Below are positions 40,940-53,400 of a DNA stretch of 64,000 bases, in pieces. Numbering within the stretch: the stretch's first letter is position 1; the number at the start of each line of letters is the position of its first letter. The stretch covers positions 4,650,001 through 4,714,000 of the forward strand of contig NC_072893.1 of assembly GCF_027943255.1 (NCBI RefSeq), written 5' to 3'. A model generated the notes under the pieces. That model was given only the letters and a program-made list of their open reading frames with translations, was not told the origin of the DNA and did no database searches. Origin of the DNA: Anastrepha obliqua. Its lineage: Eukaryota > Arthropoda > Insecta > Diptera > Tephritidae. A program made the position numbers and the translations under genes.

Positions 40940-42310
40940 CTAGGAAACGCAATATGGAAGGCCTGTTACTACCCACTTTGAAAGGGGTAACACTGCAACT
41001 GTCTTCTGAGGTTAGATATTTAGGAGTAATCCCAGATAGTAAGCTTACCTTGGAAGAAGCACGTCGAGCAGAAGGTCTCTCGAACACTAAAAGTATTCTG
41101 GCAGTGTAAAAGAACCTTTGGGGATGGGGTCTAAGACCGGCGATAGTACACTGGCTGTACATCACCCTGATTAGACCCATTATTACATACTCCTAAACAG
41201 GCTACAGAGAAGAGTGTGCTTGGGTATCACAGGCGCCATGAGTACGACATCTGGTGTTGCCCTTAATGCCATTCTGAACTTGTAACCCATAGATCTTCAA
41301 ATTCGAAAGGAAGCAATTAAGGTGGCATACTGGCTCAAGTTAAACGGAGTCTGAGAAAACGAAGTAAGCACTTGCCACTGTCAGATATACCACCAGTTGC
41401 ACCAGCGGTGCACACTGTTCTCGATGCCGGTGGGCAATCGGGTGCCTGTCGTTGGCTTCGGTAGAAAGTATGATGTTTTGATTCCAGATAGAGATCAATG
41501 GTTGAGTCCAGAGAACCTATTAACGGGATATCACGGATCCAAAACCAGTGATGGAAGCGGATCTGGATGGTACTTAGACGGAGACACTAAGTACTCCTAT
41601 GCCACAGGACATATGGCCACGGTATTCCTTACGGAAGTCTATGCCATCTTAAATGTGGAATACTGGCTAATTGAGAAAAAGTGGCGGGGCAACAGTATTG
41701 GAATTTGTAGTGACAGTCAAGCTGCACTGAAAGCCCTTGCTAACCCACGCTGCTCTTCGAGGTTAGTCTGTGAATGTAAGACAAAACTGCACAGTGTTGC
41801 AAAACGCAAAAAAGTTAGTATTATTTGGCTGCCTGGACATTGTGGTATTACAGTGAACGAGTTAGCTGATAAATTGGCAAATGAAGGCTCTACAAGAAGG
41901 CCACTAGGTCCTGAACCCTTTCTAAGTGTCAATTCCGCATCGATTTAACTATGGATTGACGACTTGATGAGGTCTATCCCCAGAGATCGTTGGTCTGAAA
42001 CAGGAAAACAGCTCTTTCTCCTAAAGCTCAGCAGAAAGGACCTGAGAGTACTGGTGAGTGTAATCACAGGGTACCACGTCTGTGGTCAGCATATGGCTAC
42101 CATGGGGATTGTAGACAGCCCGATATGCCTATCGTGTCCTGAGAATGACGACACTGCAGAGCATTTTCTCTGTAGCTGTCCTGCATTTTCCAGAATCAGC
42201 CATAGGATATTAGGTTGCGATACACTGAGTATGGACAAAGTTCATAATCTTCCTCTTCCGGATGACTTAAAATTCATCAATGAATCCAAGAGATTTGTGG
42301 AAGAGTGACC
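40940..42310 (+). pseudogene. R1/LOA-like non-LTR retrotransposon, RT thumb to C-terminus
   Basis: The order is SSEVRYLGVIPDSKLTL (about 41005), a frameshift, LRPAIVHWLYITLIRPIITYS (about 41135), and the linker region LNLxIDLQIRKEAIKVAYWLK in shifted frames. The frame 41397-41948 holds RNase H: GYHGSKTSDG (where related copies have YTDGSK), FLTEVYAILNVEYW (Glu), IGICSDSQAALKAL (Asp) and IIWLPGHCGITVNELADKL. After a stop at 41946-41948 the frame continues with RDLRVLVSVITGYH, ICLSCPENDDTAEHFLCSCP and a stop near 42306. It is one of the longest LINE remnants here but lacks the first RNase H Asp. Confidence 0.87.
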
Positions 42311-42465
42311 TCAAACTAATTTATCCGTCTTACCATCCACTTTTTATCTTTCCTATCTCTATTTTTTCTAGTGATATCTATCAGGATGTAGTACAATGGT
42401 CTACTGACTGAGTGCTTGGACTTGTCCAACCCCACACAAATCTAATCTAATCTAATCTTTTCCGG
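42311..42465 (+). repeat. 3' UTR and TAATC-repeat tail of the preceding non-LTR element
   Basis: Ends with AATCTAATCTAATCTAATCT (about 42440-42459). It has no poly(A); a short pentanucleotide tail terminates the element, as seen in some LOA/R1-type LINEs. Confidence 0.65.
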
Positions 42466-44062
42466 TTTGGTCCACTCGAATCGCTAAAACAAAACATTCT
42501 TTAATTTTAACCGCTCCTCACTTAAGCACCTGGTTTCTGGATCATATTGTCACAGTGTTGTCAAGGGAAACGTTGGCTCTATACCGCCGTGATGATTAAC
42601 GTATTTCGATTGTTAAATGCTTACAACACAACAAACAAATAACTTTGAAGGAATCATGCAATTTCGTCTAACCCAAAATATTGATAATCTCACCTCTCAC
42701 GTGAAAATATTTAAATCCATGTTTATTCATGAATATCCATGCAATTTTGGGCAAGCTTGTAGTCCCACCTGCGCATGATACCCTGCAATGCCTGCCACCG
42801 AATACAAGTTCGCCATTCTAACATACAAGGAATATCATTTATCTTCATTGCTAAACCTTCAATCTTCTCCTTTGTAAGTGTATGTGTGTATATGTGCGTA
42901 TGTATATACTCATGCTGCGTCTTCTAATATCTGCACGCCCTACAATTTCCACTGCCAGCACTTCAGCGGGTATTCTGTGTTTTGGTTGTTTGTGAAATTA
43001 ACCTAATTGATTTGTGTGGCTTATCCTGGCTGGCCGAGCATCTCCAGTTGCGCATGTGTTTGTAAATATTTACAAGTTTAATCTGCTCCTTAGTGGCGAC
43101 TGTGCAGTGATGCTAATTTTATTGGGCTTTGATGGCTTCGGTCACACCAATGTGTCATTGGAATAATCAAGTAGATGGTGGCATTGTCCTCTGACGGAGC
43201 TGTTGAGGTTGTTTTCGATGCAAACGCAATTTTGATGTGTACATTGGATATATTTCCCAACACTACGATACACATTCGTGCATGTGTAGATATGTAAATA
43301 TATATCAATATTATTATGCGTAATGGATACGGTTTGTCTGTTGCATTGCGGAAGCTTCTCTGCTCCGGCTTATTGTACTTAAATATTTTATCAGCCTTTG
43401 GTAGGCATTTGAGTTTGAAGTAATTAACTTTAAAGATGATTTGGAATATAATTCGTATAATTGCTTTACCTTTTCTACCAAGAGGCCTGGAATTTAAAGG
43501 TATAAAATTGTTTGAATTTTTATAAAACATTTATTTAAAAAAACTACACATGGAATCGTGCATGTTAAATAGATATTTTAGAGTAAATCAGAAAGAGGCG
43601 CACTTAGAAATTAAAGAAATAGAAACACAGTAGAAACTAAATTCTTGCACACCTGTGTACTTGCGACTCATTTTTTTCATTGAATACATAAAAAATGTTT
43701 TCATCGATGCAACATTTTTTGTTTTGTCTTTCTCTTTAAATATTTTTACGCCGTAGTTTTGAGAATATTGCTCAAGGAAGTACCGTCGATATCATTCATG
43801 ACAATTGCATTTTTGAATTGAATCAGCTGAATGAATTAAGGGGAAATACCATCTAATACATTTGCTGACGAAATAACAATTTGCGTTAATTTTAACATGG
43901 TTTGGTCTCATCATGGCAAAGAGATATCATAATTTACACTACCTACAATAAAAGTAAAAACTGATATTCTGAGCAAAGTATTGTACATGGCGAAATTTCC
44001 AGTATTGCATTAGCTAAAAACTTTCTCGAAACCCGAAACAACAATAATTCGTATTAAAAATA
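42466..44062. other. 1.6 kb without recognised features
   Basis: TGTATATGTGCGTATGTATATAC-like simple sequence near 42880-42910 (in shorter pure runs). No coding signal. Confidence 0.5.
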
Positions 44063-44800
44063 TGAACAGTCTATAAAAAAGTAGGGTCACAAAATCGAAA
44101 TTTTTTTTCTTCACTCATTTTATAATTAGTAAATCATTTCAAGAATGTTGTGTCAAAATTTTAAGTGGATCGGAGAAGAACTCTCAAAGTTATAGCCTTT
44201 GTAGGCACTCTACCTCGAATGCGGAGCATCGATAATTTCTCAGAGTCATTTTTTCAAACGCGTTTTTCCCGAAACGACTTCTTAAAAGTCGGTGCCAATC
44301 ACAACTCCGAAACTATTCAACCGATTCTTTTCAAATTTGGCACACGTTTTCTAAATCAAAAATACCTCCCCCCTACACTGTTTTTTTTATTTTTTTTTTA
44401 AGGTTGTTTTTCACTTACAAATATGGCGAAATTTTTCGCCAAAAATGCTCGTTTTACGTTTTTTTGCCACCAAAACTACAAAAATGAAAAAAAAAAAAAT
44501 TTTATTAATGTAGGGGGGAGCATTACGTCATACTTTAACTGAAAAACTCGACTTTTTTAGTTTCAGGTGATTCTACGACGAATGCCGATGAGCACCTCTC
44601 GAAAAACATATCTCCAAAAAAGCTCTCTCATGGGCTTATTTGTCAATATTTTATTATTAATATTTTTTAAAAACTTATTGAAAAGATGTACAATAACATG
44701 CAACTGATTTTATTAAAGTATCTTTAGCCATATTTCTGTAAAAAATTCAAAAAAAAAGTGTTTTTTTTTAGCGCTAAACCCTAAGCAGCTAGTGTCCTCT
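44063..44800. other. Possible non-autonomous repeat of the 'ACGCGTTTTT' type
   Basis: Non-coding, with A/T runs and the phrases TTTTAAGTGGATCGGAGAAG, AACGCGTTTTTCCCGAAACG and AACTATTCAACCGATTCTTT. Similar wording (ATCGGTTAACAACTTTTCGA, AAAAACGCGT) occurs inside the TTAA element at 55073 and near 63635. No clear terminal repeats were found here, so the borders are uncertain. Confidence 0.35.
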
Positions 44801-44884
44801 TTTTTTAAGTTAGTGTAATATTTTATATTATTCTAATAAATAATAATAATAATAAATTATGGATTCAAATTTGACAAAAAACAG

Positions 44885-45770
44885 TTATACAATGACGATG
44901 AGTCGGCTTATTTTGGCAGCTGTTACCCCATAAAACTTCGTGTGCGCTCAAAAGAAAACTTGGCGCTCTGAGGCATAAGATCTCTGAAGTTCCTTGCTTG
45001 TAAAAATACTGGAAATCATAAAGTAAAAATGATGGTTATTGGGAAATTGGTGCATCCGCATTCATTCAATAAAAGTGCATGGGTGGCCTTAGCTTTATTT
45101 GAGGAATATTTTCACAGAACATTAGTTTCAGAGATATGTTAATTCTTTTTCAAAACAAATAATCAAAACGGGCTTAAATAAACAAGTAAAAGAGGTGTTT
45201 TGTGCACCAAATCATCTGGAAAAAGTACTTCTTCTTATTGCCAATGCTCCATGCCATCCGAAAGAGGGCCTACAAATTGCACGGATCTAATACAGCCCAC
45301 GGATCAAAAAGTTATAAGGTTTACTAAATTGAACTACAAAAAGTCCCTCTTAAGTCATATTGTTGCTCGTGGAGAAACTATTGCAACTTCAATTCAACCT
45401 AAGTTTCACAAACTGTTTGAAAAAGCGTCTGACTGGGATTGTGACGATATCAATATCCTTTTGGAGCAACGCTTGCAGATAGCTGATGATTCATCCAATA
45501 TCATTGCAAGTTTTCCTCAGAAAGTAGATCCAGTGCAGCAAGTCTCCCAATCTGAAATCAAGCAATGGATTGTTGAGCCAATATAAGACCTTATCTACTC
45601 TCCTAATCTTCGGTACAGCAGACGTCGATATCCTAAAATCTACGGACTCAGTTCAATCGATGGAAATACTGGCGATAATACATGAAAACCCAATCGCTCA
45701 GAATGGATCATTACTGTATTTAAGACCTAAAATCAATAAAAAGAAACATATATAGGAACAATACGGAAAA
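44885..45770 (+). pseudogene. Tigger/pogo-like (jerky-type) DDE transposase remnant
   Basis: Starting near 44925: IKLRVRSKENLAL, then SLKFLACKNTGNHKVKMMVI and GKLVHPHSFNKSAW (44985-45078), EEYFHRTLVSE, and after breaks LEKVLLLIANAPCHPKEG (about 45217-45270). The frame 45200-45586 gives LIQPTDQKVIRFTKLNYKKS and DWDCDDINILLEQ. This follows the DDE_1 superfamily family pattern (CANASGTHKL..., LLLLDNAPSHP, PPNVTSLIQPMDQGV). The catalytic Asp of LDNAP is Ala here (IANAP), so activity is lost. No terminal repeats identified. Confidence 0.75.
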
Positions 45771-45889
45771 AGCAGCGTATTATTTACGCAGAATCAATTC
45801 CACTTTAAACTTCCCGACTCGTTGACGAACCTAATCAGTAACTGCAGCTCTTTTTTCTCAGCTTTAAAAGCAAATACCCTAGCGCCCAG

Positions 45890-46775
45890 TTTGATTTTTC
45901 AAAAGTAATTAGTTGTTACTTCCGCTAAGATAATCCTAACGGAGATAATTCACAACGGCAACATCGGCGACCCATTCACCACCAAAGCTGGCGTAAGGCA
46001 AGGTTGTCCCCTGTCAGTCCTTCTATTCGCAATTGTCCCAGACGACATTATGCGCCAGTTGACCCTGCACAAAATAGGCAACAAATGGAGTTTCACCAGA
46101 CGTCTTGAAGACCTGGACTTCACCGATGATATCGGCCTCCTCTCTCACAAGCTCATTGGCATACAAGCGAAGGCGGACAGACTAGTCACGCTGACATGCA
46201 CTATCGGGCTGGAGGTCAACATCTTTAAGACCAAGGCTATGAGAATCAACCACAGTAAAGCAAGACCTACAAGCATAATGGTTGACGGAAAATGAAGGTT
46301 GTCACAAATATCCAGGCGCTCTAAACTGCGAATATTTAGCTCGTGTGTGAAGTCTGTATTGTTATAGGGAAATGAAACATGGCTTCACACAGAGGCTACA
46401 ATCTTTCGTCAACAAATGCCTCCGTATCATCGGTAGAATATTCAGGCCAAACACCAGAAGCAACGACGTGCCGAAAAGATCAACGAATGAGGGGCTCCCC
46501 ATCCTATGGCAAATCAAACGCAGAAGGTGGCGATGGATATTTCACCGGCTTAAAAAACCACCAGATAGGATCACGAGAATGGCACTAAATTGGAGCAGAG
46601 GTCGCGTTTGCCAAAAGATCGCTTGGTGAAGGTGGATGTTGCGCGAACTAACAGATGCCGATTTCTATGGGACGGCGCAAGAACAACAGCCCAGAACATT
46701 GTACGATGGGAAAGTCTTGTCGAGACCCTATGCTGCCTTAGTGGTATTGACGCTGCGCCATGGTTCCCAGATTAA
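45890..46775 (+). pseudogene. RTE-like endonuclease/reverse transcriptase remnant
   Basis: RT motifs in order: TEIIHNGNIGDPFTTKAGVR with QGCPLSVLLFAI (45940-46035), RLEDLDFTDDIGLLSHK (the catalytic box, usually FADD, is FTDD; about 46100-46155), and GLEVNIFKTKAMRI (46207-46250). After a deletion and frameshifts come FVNKCLRIIGRIF, RRRWRWIFHRLKKPPDRITR, ALNWSRG and AQNIVRWESLVETLCC, with a stop near 46773. This is the C-terminal architecture of a widespread RT family. The clade assignment to RTE-like is tentative. Confidence 0.8.
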
Positions 46776-49202
46776 TATAGCGGTTTATGAAAAATCGTAG
46801 CTAATAATTGGTTCCTTATTCTGAATACCAAAGTTTTCTCATACGGAACTACGTTGATGCGTTGAGGCTCAACATGCATTTTCTATCCTAAATTGATTTT
46901 GACTTCAGATGGAAATATAGCTTCAAATCATCATTAAAGTTATATATTTCACTTCTGGAGCAATACGACAGCAGTAAACAATTTTGTTCTTCTAGGCGGC
47001 TTATAATGACGATTCAAAGATATGACATTTTCAACAAAGTTTGCATAGCACTTAGTTTCGACGTAATTAAAAGCAACTCATTCCATTCATAATTTGTGGA
47101 TTACATAAAGTATAATTGAGGCATATATGATATCATGTGAAGGAATTTATGCTTTTACGGCATTCAAACTTCAAGATATCTTTATACGAAAGTTCATGGC
47201 GAAAACTCCCTCAGAGGTTTTCCATTGTCTACCCTTAGTGAACCGCTGCAAAAAAAAAAAATAACAGTTCTTGTTTCGTGTCATGCTCGTAAAAATACGT
47301 ACACTCGTTACCCACAGAGCTACTTTGAGGAACCCGAGAAATGTTGCGCTAGTCCAAAAATAATCTCGACATTTGGTGTATCTAATCCGCTCCTTCAGCA
47401 AGACGGTACATAAACTATTCAGACCTTTAAATCAGTGATTCTGGATTCCGGAAACTGTAATGCATTTCTCGATGTATAGTACATACATTCGCATGGCAAC
47501 AACTGAATGAACTCTACCTCCTCTTCATCTTTACAGCTCATCTCTATAGCCATAGGCGTCGTTATACGGGATTCGAAATATCTTATGGGCTATAATTCAG
47601 TGACTAGTAGGTTTCCTTCGATTTAAATTTTATTTGCAGAAACCTTATTGGCCTTCGAGTTCCGAAGCCCAATCGTACAAAATTCTTAAATATAATATAT
47701 TTTTCCCCTATATTTTTCAAAATATGCAAAAAAAATTTGGAATGTGTGCCCGTAAAAAAATGGTAGCTAAATTAAAAAAATGTAAGTCAGAAAGTGTTCG
47801 ATTAGTAAAATAATATCCCACGCATTGTCAAAATATGCTAAAATTATACTACATGCAGACTTACCTGGAACAAATTCCACCAATTTTTGCAGGAAGCGCG
47901 CAATAACGCTAACCTGAAAAGAACCTGAAGGCGCATTGCTAGCGTTGCGGGCAAGCTGGCGATTATTCATAGTGGAAGACGAGCGAAATGTAATAACAGT
48001 TAAAGTGGACTCGCACAAATGAAAACCTTGTTTTTAAATATCTACATTTGTCTAGCGAATTTCACCACTTGTATGAAGAGTTACGGTAAGACGAACAGAC
48101 AATTTTCGACTATTCAGGAATGTCACTTTTCCTTACATTTTGCTAAAAATTTAGCCACCTGTTGAAAAAAATGGACGGATTTTAATGAAACTTCGATGAT
48201 GAAAGAAAATGAAGTCTGAATTTGATCTAGCAAAACAGAAACTAATAATTCGAAAAGCTTTTTTAAGGCATGTTTGATATTTTTCTATTGCATATTTAGT
48301 CAACATCCTGTCAGTCAGTCAATAATTATTAATAACTTAGTAATTATTTTTTGCAAAAATCAATTTCTATGAGAAAATAACTGCCTGTTTTATACATAAT
48401 TGCTTATCTTCTCTCCTCTTAATACTGCTTAGCTATTATATTAAACAACTTCACGCCTCAACATGAACCGAACTCATTATTGCTATTTTACTAAAGAGTT
48501 TTGGCTGGCATCATGGATGTGGTCGGCAATAATCCGCCTTTATTTAGTAGCTTTTATTTGGTTTTAGCGGCATCATTATTAACTAACCAAACTAACCAAA
48601 CTTCGGCAAGTCACGCTGTATATTGCATGGAAAATACTAACAGCATAATATTAGTATAAAGGACTACTTTCGTACATTCACCGCACATAATCGCATACAA
48701 AGTGATGTGAAATCTGATCGGATTACCACAAAAAAGGGCACAAACTACTAATAAAGTTAAACAACAAAAAGTTGCCTAACATTTCAGTGGAGGTTATTGA
48801 AAGCAAAACCACTGTTACAGTTATCAACTTTATCAATAGTCCTTTGATGGCTTTAGTTGACACAGTTGAAATATGAAATGACTAAACTTTTTCATGTAGC
48901 GTGTTTAGCAAAAAACAAGCAACAATAAAAACACACAATGGATAAACTTCTTCGCGGCAATCACGTGAAAAAGCTATAGGTTGTGGGCTAGGAATGTGGG
49001 GAAGGACAGAGTTGCCCACGCACAAGCTGACAGTGATAACATTATCGTTATAAGATTTAGATTTAGGATTTTCATATTTTTATCGTATAACTTTTGTGAG
49101 CTCATCACCATATTATATTTATTTTTTTTTTTTCAAAATTAAATTTAGCTATGATACAATTCAATTTCGTTTTATTCAGGCTATGATACCATAATCTTAC
49201 AG
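46776..49202. other. 2.4 kb without recognised features
   Basis: AT-rich. Short frames at 47171-47413 and 47767-48018 have no known domain. Confidence 0.5.
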
Positions 49203-49620
49203 ACTTCTTCTTCTTTTTGCTTGGTGCGATAATCGTTTGAGCGATTTTGGCCGATTTCAAAAAAGCGCGCCAGTTGGGCACACCAAGTGAAGCAAAGTTC
49301 TATTCTACCAGATATTCTAAACTCAGAGGAGACCTTCCACTTCCTCTGCTGCCACCAGCTGGTACTTCATCGAATACTTTCACATCCAAAGCATTTGCAT
49401 TCATTCGTACGACTTGATCTAGCCAACGACCGCTGGACCTTTATTCACTGCACTACGTCTTACTTTTAAGTACCTACTCACTGCTGTCTTGATCTCCTCA
49501 TGGTGCATGGGGCCGTGCAATAGCTCTAACTCGCACACTATTATGTGCTGCATGGAAATTACCTTCCAGTTGTATAATAGTTTGCATCGTCGAGTTCCCC
49601 ATTTATGGCTCTGCGCCAAG
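49203..49620 (-). pseudogene. RTE-like non-LTR retrotransposon, extreme C-terminus
   Basis: The minus strand, in shifting frames, gives VRMNANALDVKVFDEVPAGG followed by a degraded RGRPPLRW-like block (SRGSGRSPLS) and FASLGVPNWRAFLKSAKIAQ (about 49270). This matches the ...GRRGRGRPxLRWxDxVExDL...W...A end of RTE-like polymerases. Stops present; upstream RT is absent. Confidence 0.65.
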
Positions 49621-51340
49621 TGTTCGCTAGAGCGCCAGGACGTCTAGAACCGAATGTAAAGTTTAAGTTCTTATATATTTGATGACAGGAGGTATTTCGT
49701 TTTGTACTCGTTCACCACCAGACCCATTCACATTGCTTTTTTGTCTAGCTTAGAAAAGGCACAACTAACAGCGCACAAAAACTAGAAACTAAAAAATTTG
49801 CGGATGACTAAATTCAAATCAATCAAGTATTTATTGAGTCTACAATTTGATAAAAAAATATGCTAACAGACTCGAATAAAGTTTATAGGGGAAGTATCAA
49901 TTAAGATCTGGACAAAATACTTATTTTTATAGATGTTTTTCAGGAATTTTATTTTTAAGAAAATAAAATACGATCGTTTTGATTTTATAGTATGTTATTA
50001 TTGACATCAAATAGTATACAAAAACATCGTTTTTTTGACATATTTTTTTGAATGATAGTAGTGTGGCTCCAAAGTAGGCGTCTTCAAAAAAAGATAGATG
50101 GCTTGTCAACGGGATTTTGGCTCTTCAGGACATCTGAAACGAAAAAGATAAACTGATTATTATTCTGTAGGCTTGTCATTCTGGCAAGTGCTACAATGGG
50201 AAACTTTTTTTTGAAAAATAGCAAAATGGCGGACTTTTGAAAAAAGGTATGTTTTTCGAGTGGAAATCAGATTTTAGTATGGAAAGTTAGGGCTAAAAAG
50301 AAACTAAAGTAGTTTTCCAAATAGGCTCCTTCCGAATTACATTTATGTCAACGAATAATCCAATCACCAAAACAGGAGTCGACTACAGTACTTTCCCGAA
50401 TTATGATACTTTATATTTTATTTATTCCATGATTTATTCCATTAGTCGTTGTGGTAGTTTAAGTTTTGGAAAGTCAGTCAGAAGCCTCATTAAGTGAAGA
50501 TGTTGGTTAGTTGATGACAATTCGTTCTCAACGATATGCTTCTGAGATGATATATACCGAAAATTCGTTGTGCAAAATTCATAAGTCGAGACCCTATATT
50601 TCATTTAGGAATGACGGGAAAATATATATATACATATATATTAACAAATCGGCCTTTTCTGATGAATTCACTCCTTCCGTTAGCCGCATAACGGTGTCCT
50701 ATACATTTTCTTCACATGACGAATGCTCGAAATTTTTTTATGGAAGAAAAGTCCCAAGTCCAAAAAATTGTCAAACACACATTTTTGAGCCTTTTTTAAC
50801 TCCCACCTTATTACAACAAATATCACTGGGCTATAAAACTGTATGACTGAAATTTTTATAACGATACTTATTAGAAAAAGTGAAATTTTGATGCAAATTT
50901 TTTGATTTTTTTTTTTAATTTGTACAAGCTTCAAAACTTGTTTTTATATATTTTTATCGCAGGAGAATATGTATGCTATATTTTGAAATAAAAAATATTA
51001 AAATTGCGTAAGAAGCAAATAAGTTGTCAAAGGCAAGTCCCTGTATTATAGTTGATTAACGCAATGTAAGCTTGTGGCTCTTATTTCTCTTTGCGATTGC
51101 TTGATTTCTCTGCGTAGATTTTTTCAAGTTTTACGACTACGAGTAAAATAAGCATTTCACTAAGAAAAACTAAGAAATTAGATATAAAATGTGATCACAT
51201 ATTGCTTAGAATATCCCGAAGTTGAGGACCGCTAATATAGAATAGAGATTTTTTAAAATTATATAGTAGAAATGAAACCAAATGTTAATGTTTCTCAGAG
51301 GTTTTATATTATTTGCGATTTAAGTACCTCGGTATCCCGG
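49621..51340. other. 1.7 kb without recognised features
   Basis: A/T-rich with a short TATATATACATATATA tract near 50624. The frame 50511-50846 spans it and has no known domain. Confidence 0.5.
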
Positions 51341-51344
51341 TTTT

Positions 51345-51627
51345 TTGAAAAGTAAAGTCTATGTAAATAAGCCAACAACAACTCCAGAGCTGAAAAGCAA
51401 CATTCGGATCGAGATTACTGAACTCATTAGGATAATATGTGAGCGAGTCTTCGGGAATTTTAATTCTCGCTTGACAGTCTGGTGGATATATAAATTATGT
51501 AATTTCTCACATATGCCTGATAAAAGCCGTAGTTTGAATAAAAATTGTAAAACCTGAAAGAATTTAAGTTTTTATTTGTTTTATTTTAAAATAACATCAA
51601 GACGCGGCTTTTGAAAGACCTCTTATA
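51345..51627 (+). pseudogene. mariner-type transposase C-terminal tail with right terminal repeat
   Basis: The frame from 51345 begins KSKVYVNKPTTTPELKSNIR and continues IEITELIRIICERVFGNF, like the C-terminal helices of DD41D-type transposases (compare KPATIQKLKDEIIRHI at about 32475). Just beyond, GACGCGGCTTTTGAAAGACC ends near a TA at 51624-51625. Its reverse complement matches AAGGGTCTTTCAAAAGTCGC at 63089, a left end of the same family elsewhere. The rest of the transposase is missing. Confidence 0.65.
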
Positions 51628-52014
51628 TCTACAGAAGCGAGTTTCTTTACATCTAAATCCATATAATTACCTTCGTTGCTTACTTCCATCTCCCTATGCT
51701 GCTTATTTTCTCATCTACACTTCGCGACAAAAAAAGGAACATCACCTTTTTGACCAATTTTGACTTTTGTTTTTGGTTTTTTGTTTTGTGTGCTCAATAT
51801 TTTTTTTATAAAAATATAAAAGTATACCATATAAATTGTATTCTAATATTGTATTCAAAAGTTAGAAAAATTCTATTAATTCTACACCCCTATTAATTTT
51901 TTCTTCCAAAGCAGTAGCCTAAGAAAAAGAAATTAGCAATTATAATTTTTAATTCGCTGTCAATGAAATGAATATGTTATTTCGCGCTCCTAGATTACAT
52001 TGTTTTGAGATTTG
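51628..52014. other. Spacer
   Basis: AT-rich, nothing recognised. Confidence 0.5.
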
Positions 52015-52615
52015 CACTTCGACCTCATTGTCTTTTGTGCTCTCTACTCTATACAGCACCTCAACCAGACCCAGTTCTCTTATTAAACTTACGACAGAGT
52101 TGGCCCAGATGAATCAAATTTTCCGCGCTATAGCCTGCATTGAAGGAGAAGTTGCATTGGAGTTTCCTCGGACTGGTCGCAGAAATGACAAGAGTCCATT
52201 GACCAAATCCCAATCAGTGCAAATGACCCCGCGGTCTGCAACCGCCTGTGAGAGTGTCCATGAGCATTGCCAGTTTAGAGGGTTATGAATTCTTTAGACT
52301 CTTTTGGTTGTACTCCCTCAGTGAGGATTTCGCCAGGCGTAGTCCCATAGTTTAGTGTCAGCTAACCTTCCCGATGGTGTGTTGTCCCATCGCAAGAAAG
52401 AGCTCGGGCCCTATTAATAAAGGCACTACTTCGTTCCCTATTAAGCCCCTGTATCCTGGGACCCAAATTAGTCGAATGCAATTGAGCATTCCTAACAAAT
52501 TCAGTTTCTCGATACACTCAAGGACCAGTGCGGACATAATCTCTCAGAATGGCAGAGCCTTGAGTGCTGCCTGTCTTTCGCTCAAAAAGACAATTCACTC
52601 ATTCCGAAAACTCTT
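52015..52615 (-). pseudogene. R1/LOA-like non-LTR retrotransposon, RNase H end and tail
   Basis: Minus strand: a broken RNase H end reading GSQDTG in one frame and WVPGYRGLIGNE in the other (about 52480-52440, His of PGH changed to Tyr), then a FGPEPFL-like segment. Next comes a TGNAHGHSHRRLQTAG tail (about 52280), SCHFCDQSEETPMQLLLQC (about 52200-52145), and a long C-terminal helix region. Many frame changes. It faces away from the plus-strand copy that begins at 52690. Confidence 0.7.
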
Positions 52616-52689
52616 GCCAAAGTTGATCATTTTGCGCTCCTCAAATTTTAAAAATTTATTTCAAAATAAAGTAGTGACATGCAGAATAC

Positions 52690-53400
52690 TTAGCGAACGC
52701 GAGAGTGAGGGAGATATCAAATTTATTTTAGATAGTCAAGTTGCGACCAAGACTCTGATGACGTCATAGTGAAGATCCAAACTAGTCAAATCCAGTAACG
52801 CCAAATCTTTTGGGTGTGCGGGTAACATTTATTTGATCTGTGTACCAGGACATAGAAGAAAATTAAATTGCTGATAAGCTTACCACGAAGGGGTCGCCTG
52901 AATAGGTGTCATCGGCACCCCACTAAGTCTTGTTAAAAGGGAATTGCACAATTTATTTCTGAGAAAATTCCAGCTTAAATGGAGCTTCATTTCTTCATGT
53001 GCTATTTCAAAAATTCTATGACCCCAGTACAATAGGCGCAGGACGCAGAAAGCTCTAGGGACTTCTCGCCATTCAATTTTCAAACCCCTTAGCTGTATTT
53101 GCCGGTCATTTAACGATCGGTTCTCATGCAGAAAATTAAGATTTACAATTTAATCCCAATTGCTGCCAAGCTATGTGGACCTTTGAGAGGAGAAGATTAT
53201 TGGGCAATTTCTCTGTAAATGTCCGAGTTTGCCAGCCAGATGATGCTTCTTTCTTCGACAGTCTGGAGTAGTGCGCCAAATAAATCACGTCAATGTTGTG
53301 GGTTACATCAAAGCTCTGTTTGGCTGTAGATACCTCCGCATTGGAGTTCTTAAAATGCGATCAAAATTACGCTTTAGTGCAACTTAGGGATGGCCAGTCT
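52690..53400 (+). pseudogene. R1/LOA-like non-LTR retrotransposon (family C), RNase H to C-terminus
   Basis: Plus strand: IKFILDSQVATKTL (RNase H Asp, about 52710-52750), IYLICVPGHRRKLNC (last RNase H motif, about 52830-52870), IGVIGTPLSLVKRELHNLFL, KIIGQFLCKCPSLPAR (about 53190-53240), and the C-terminal YIKALFGCRYLRIGVLKM (about 53305-53358). The last block and CKCP/CECP spacing match the family C copy at 36395-37130. Broken by stops and frameshifts. Confidence 0.78.
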
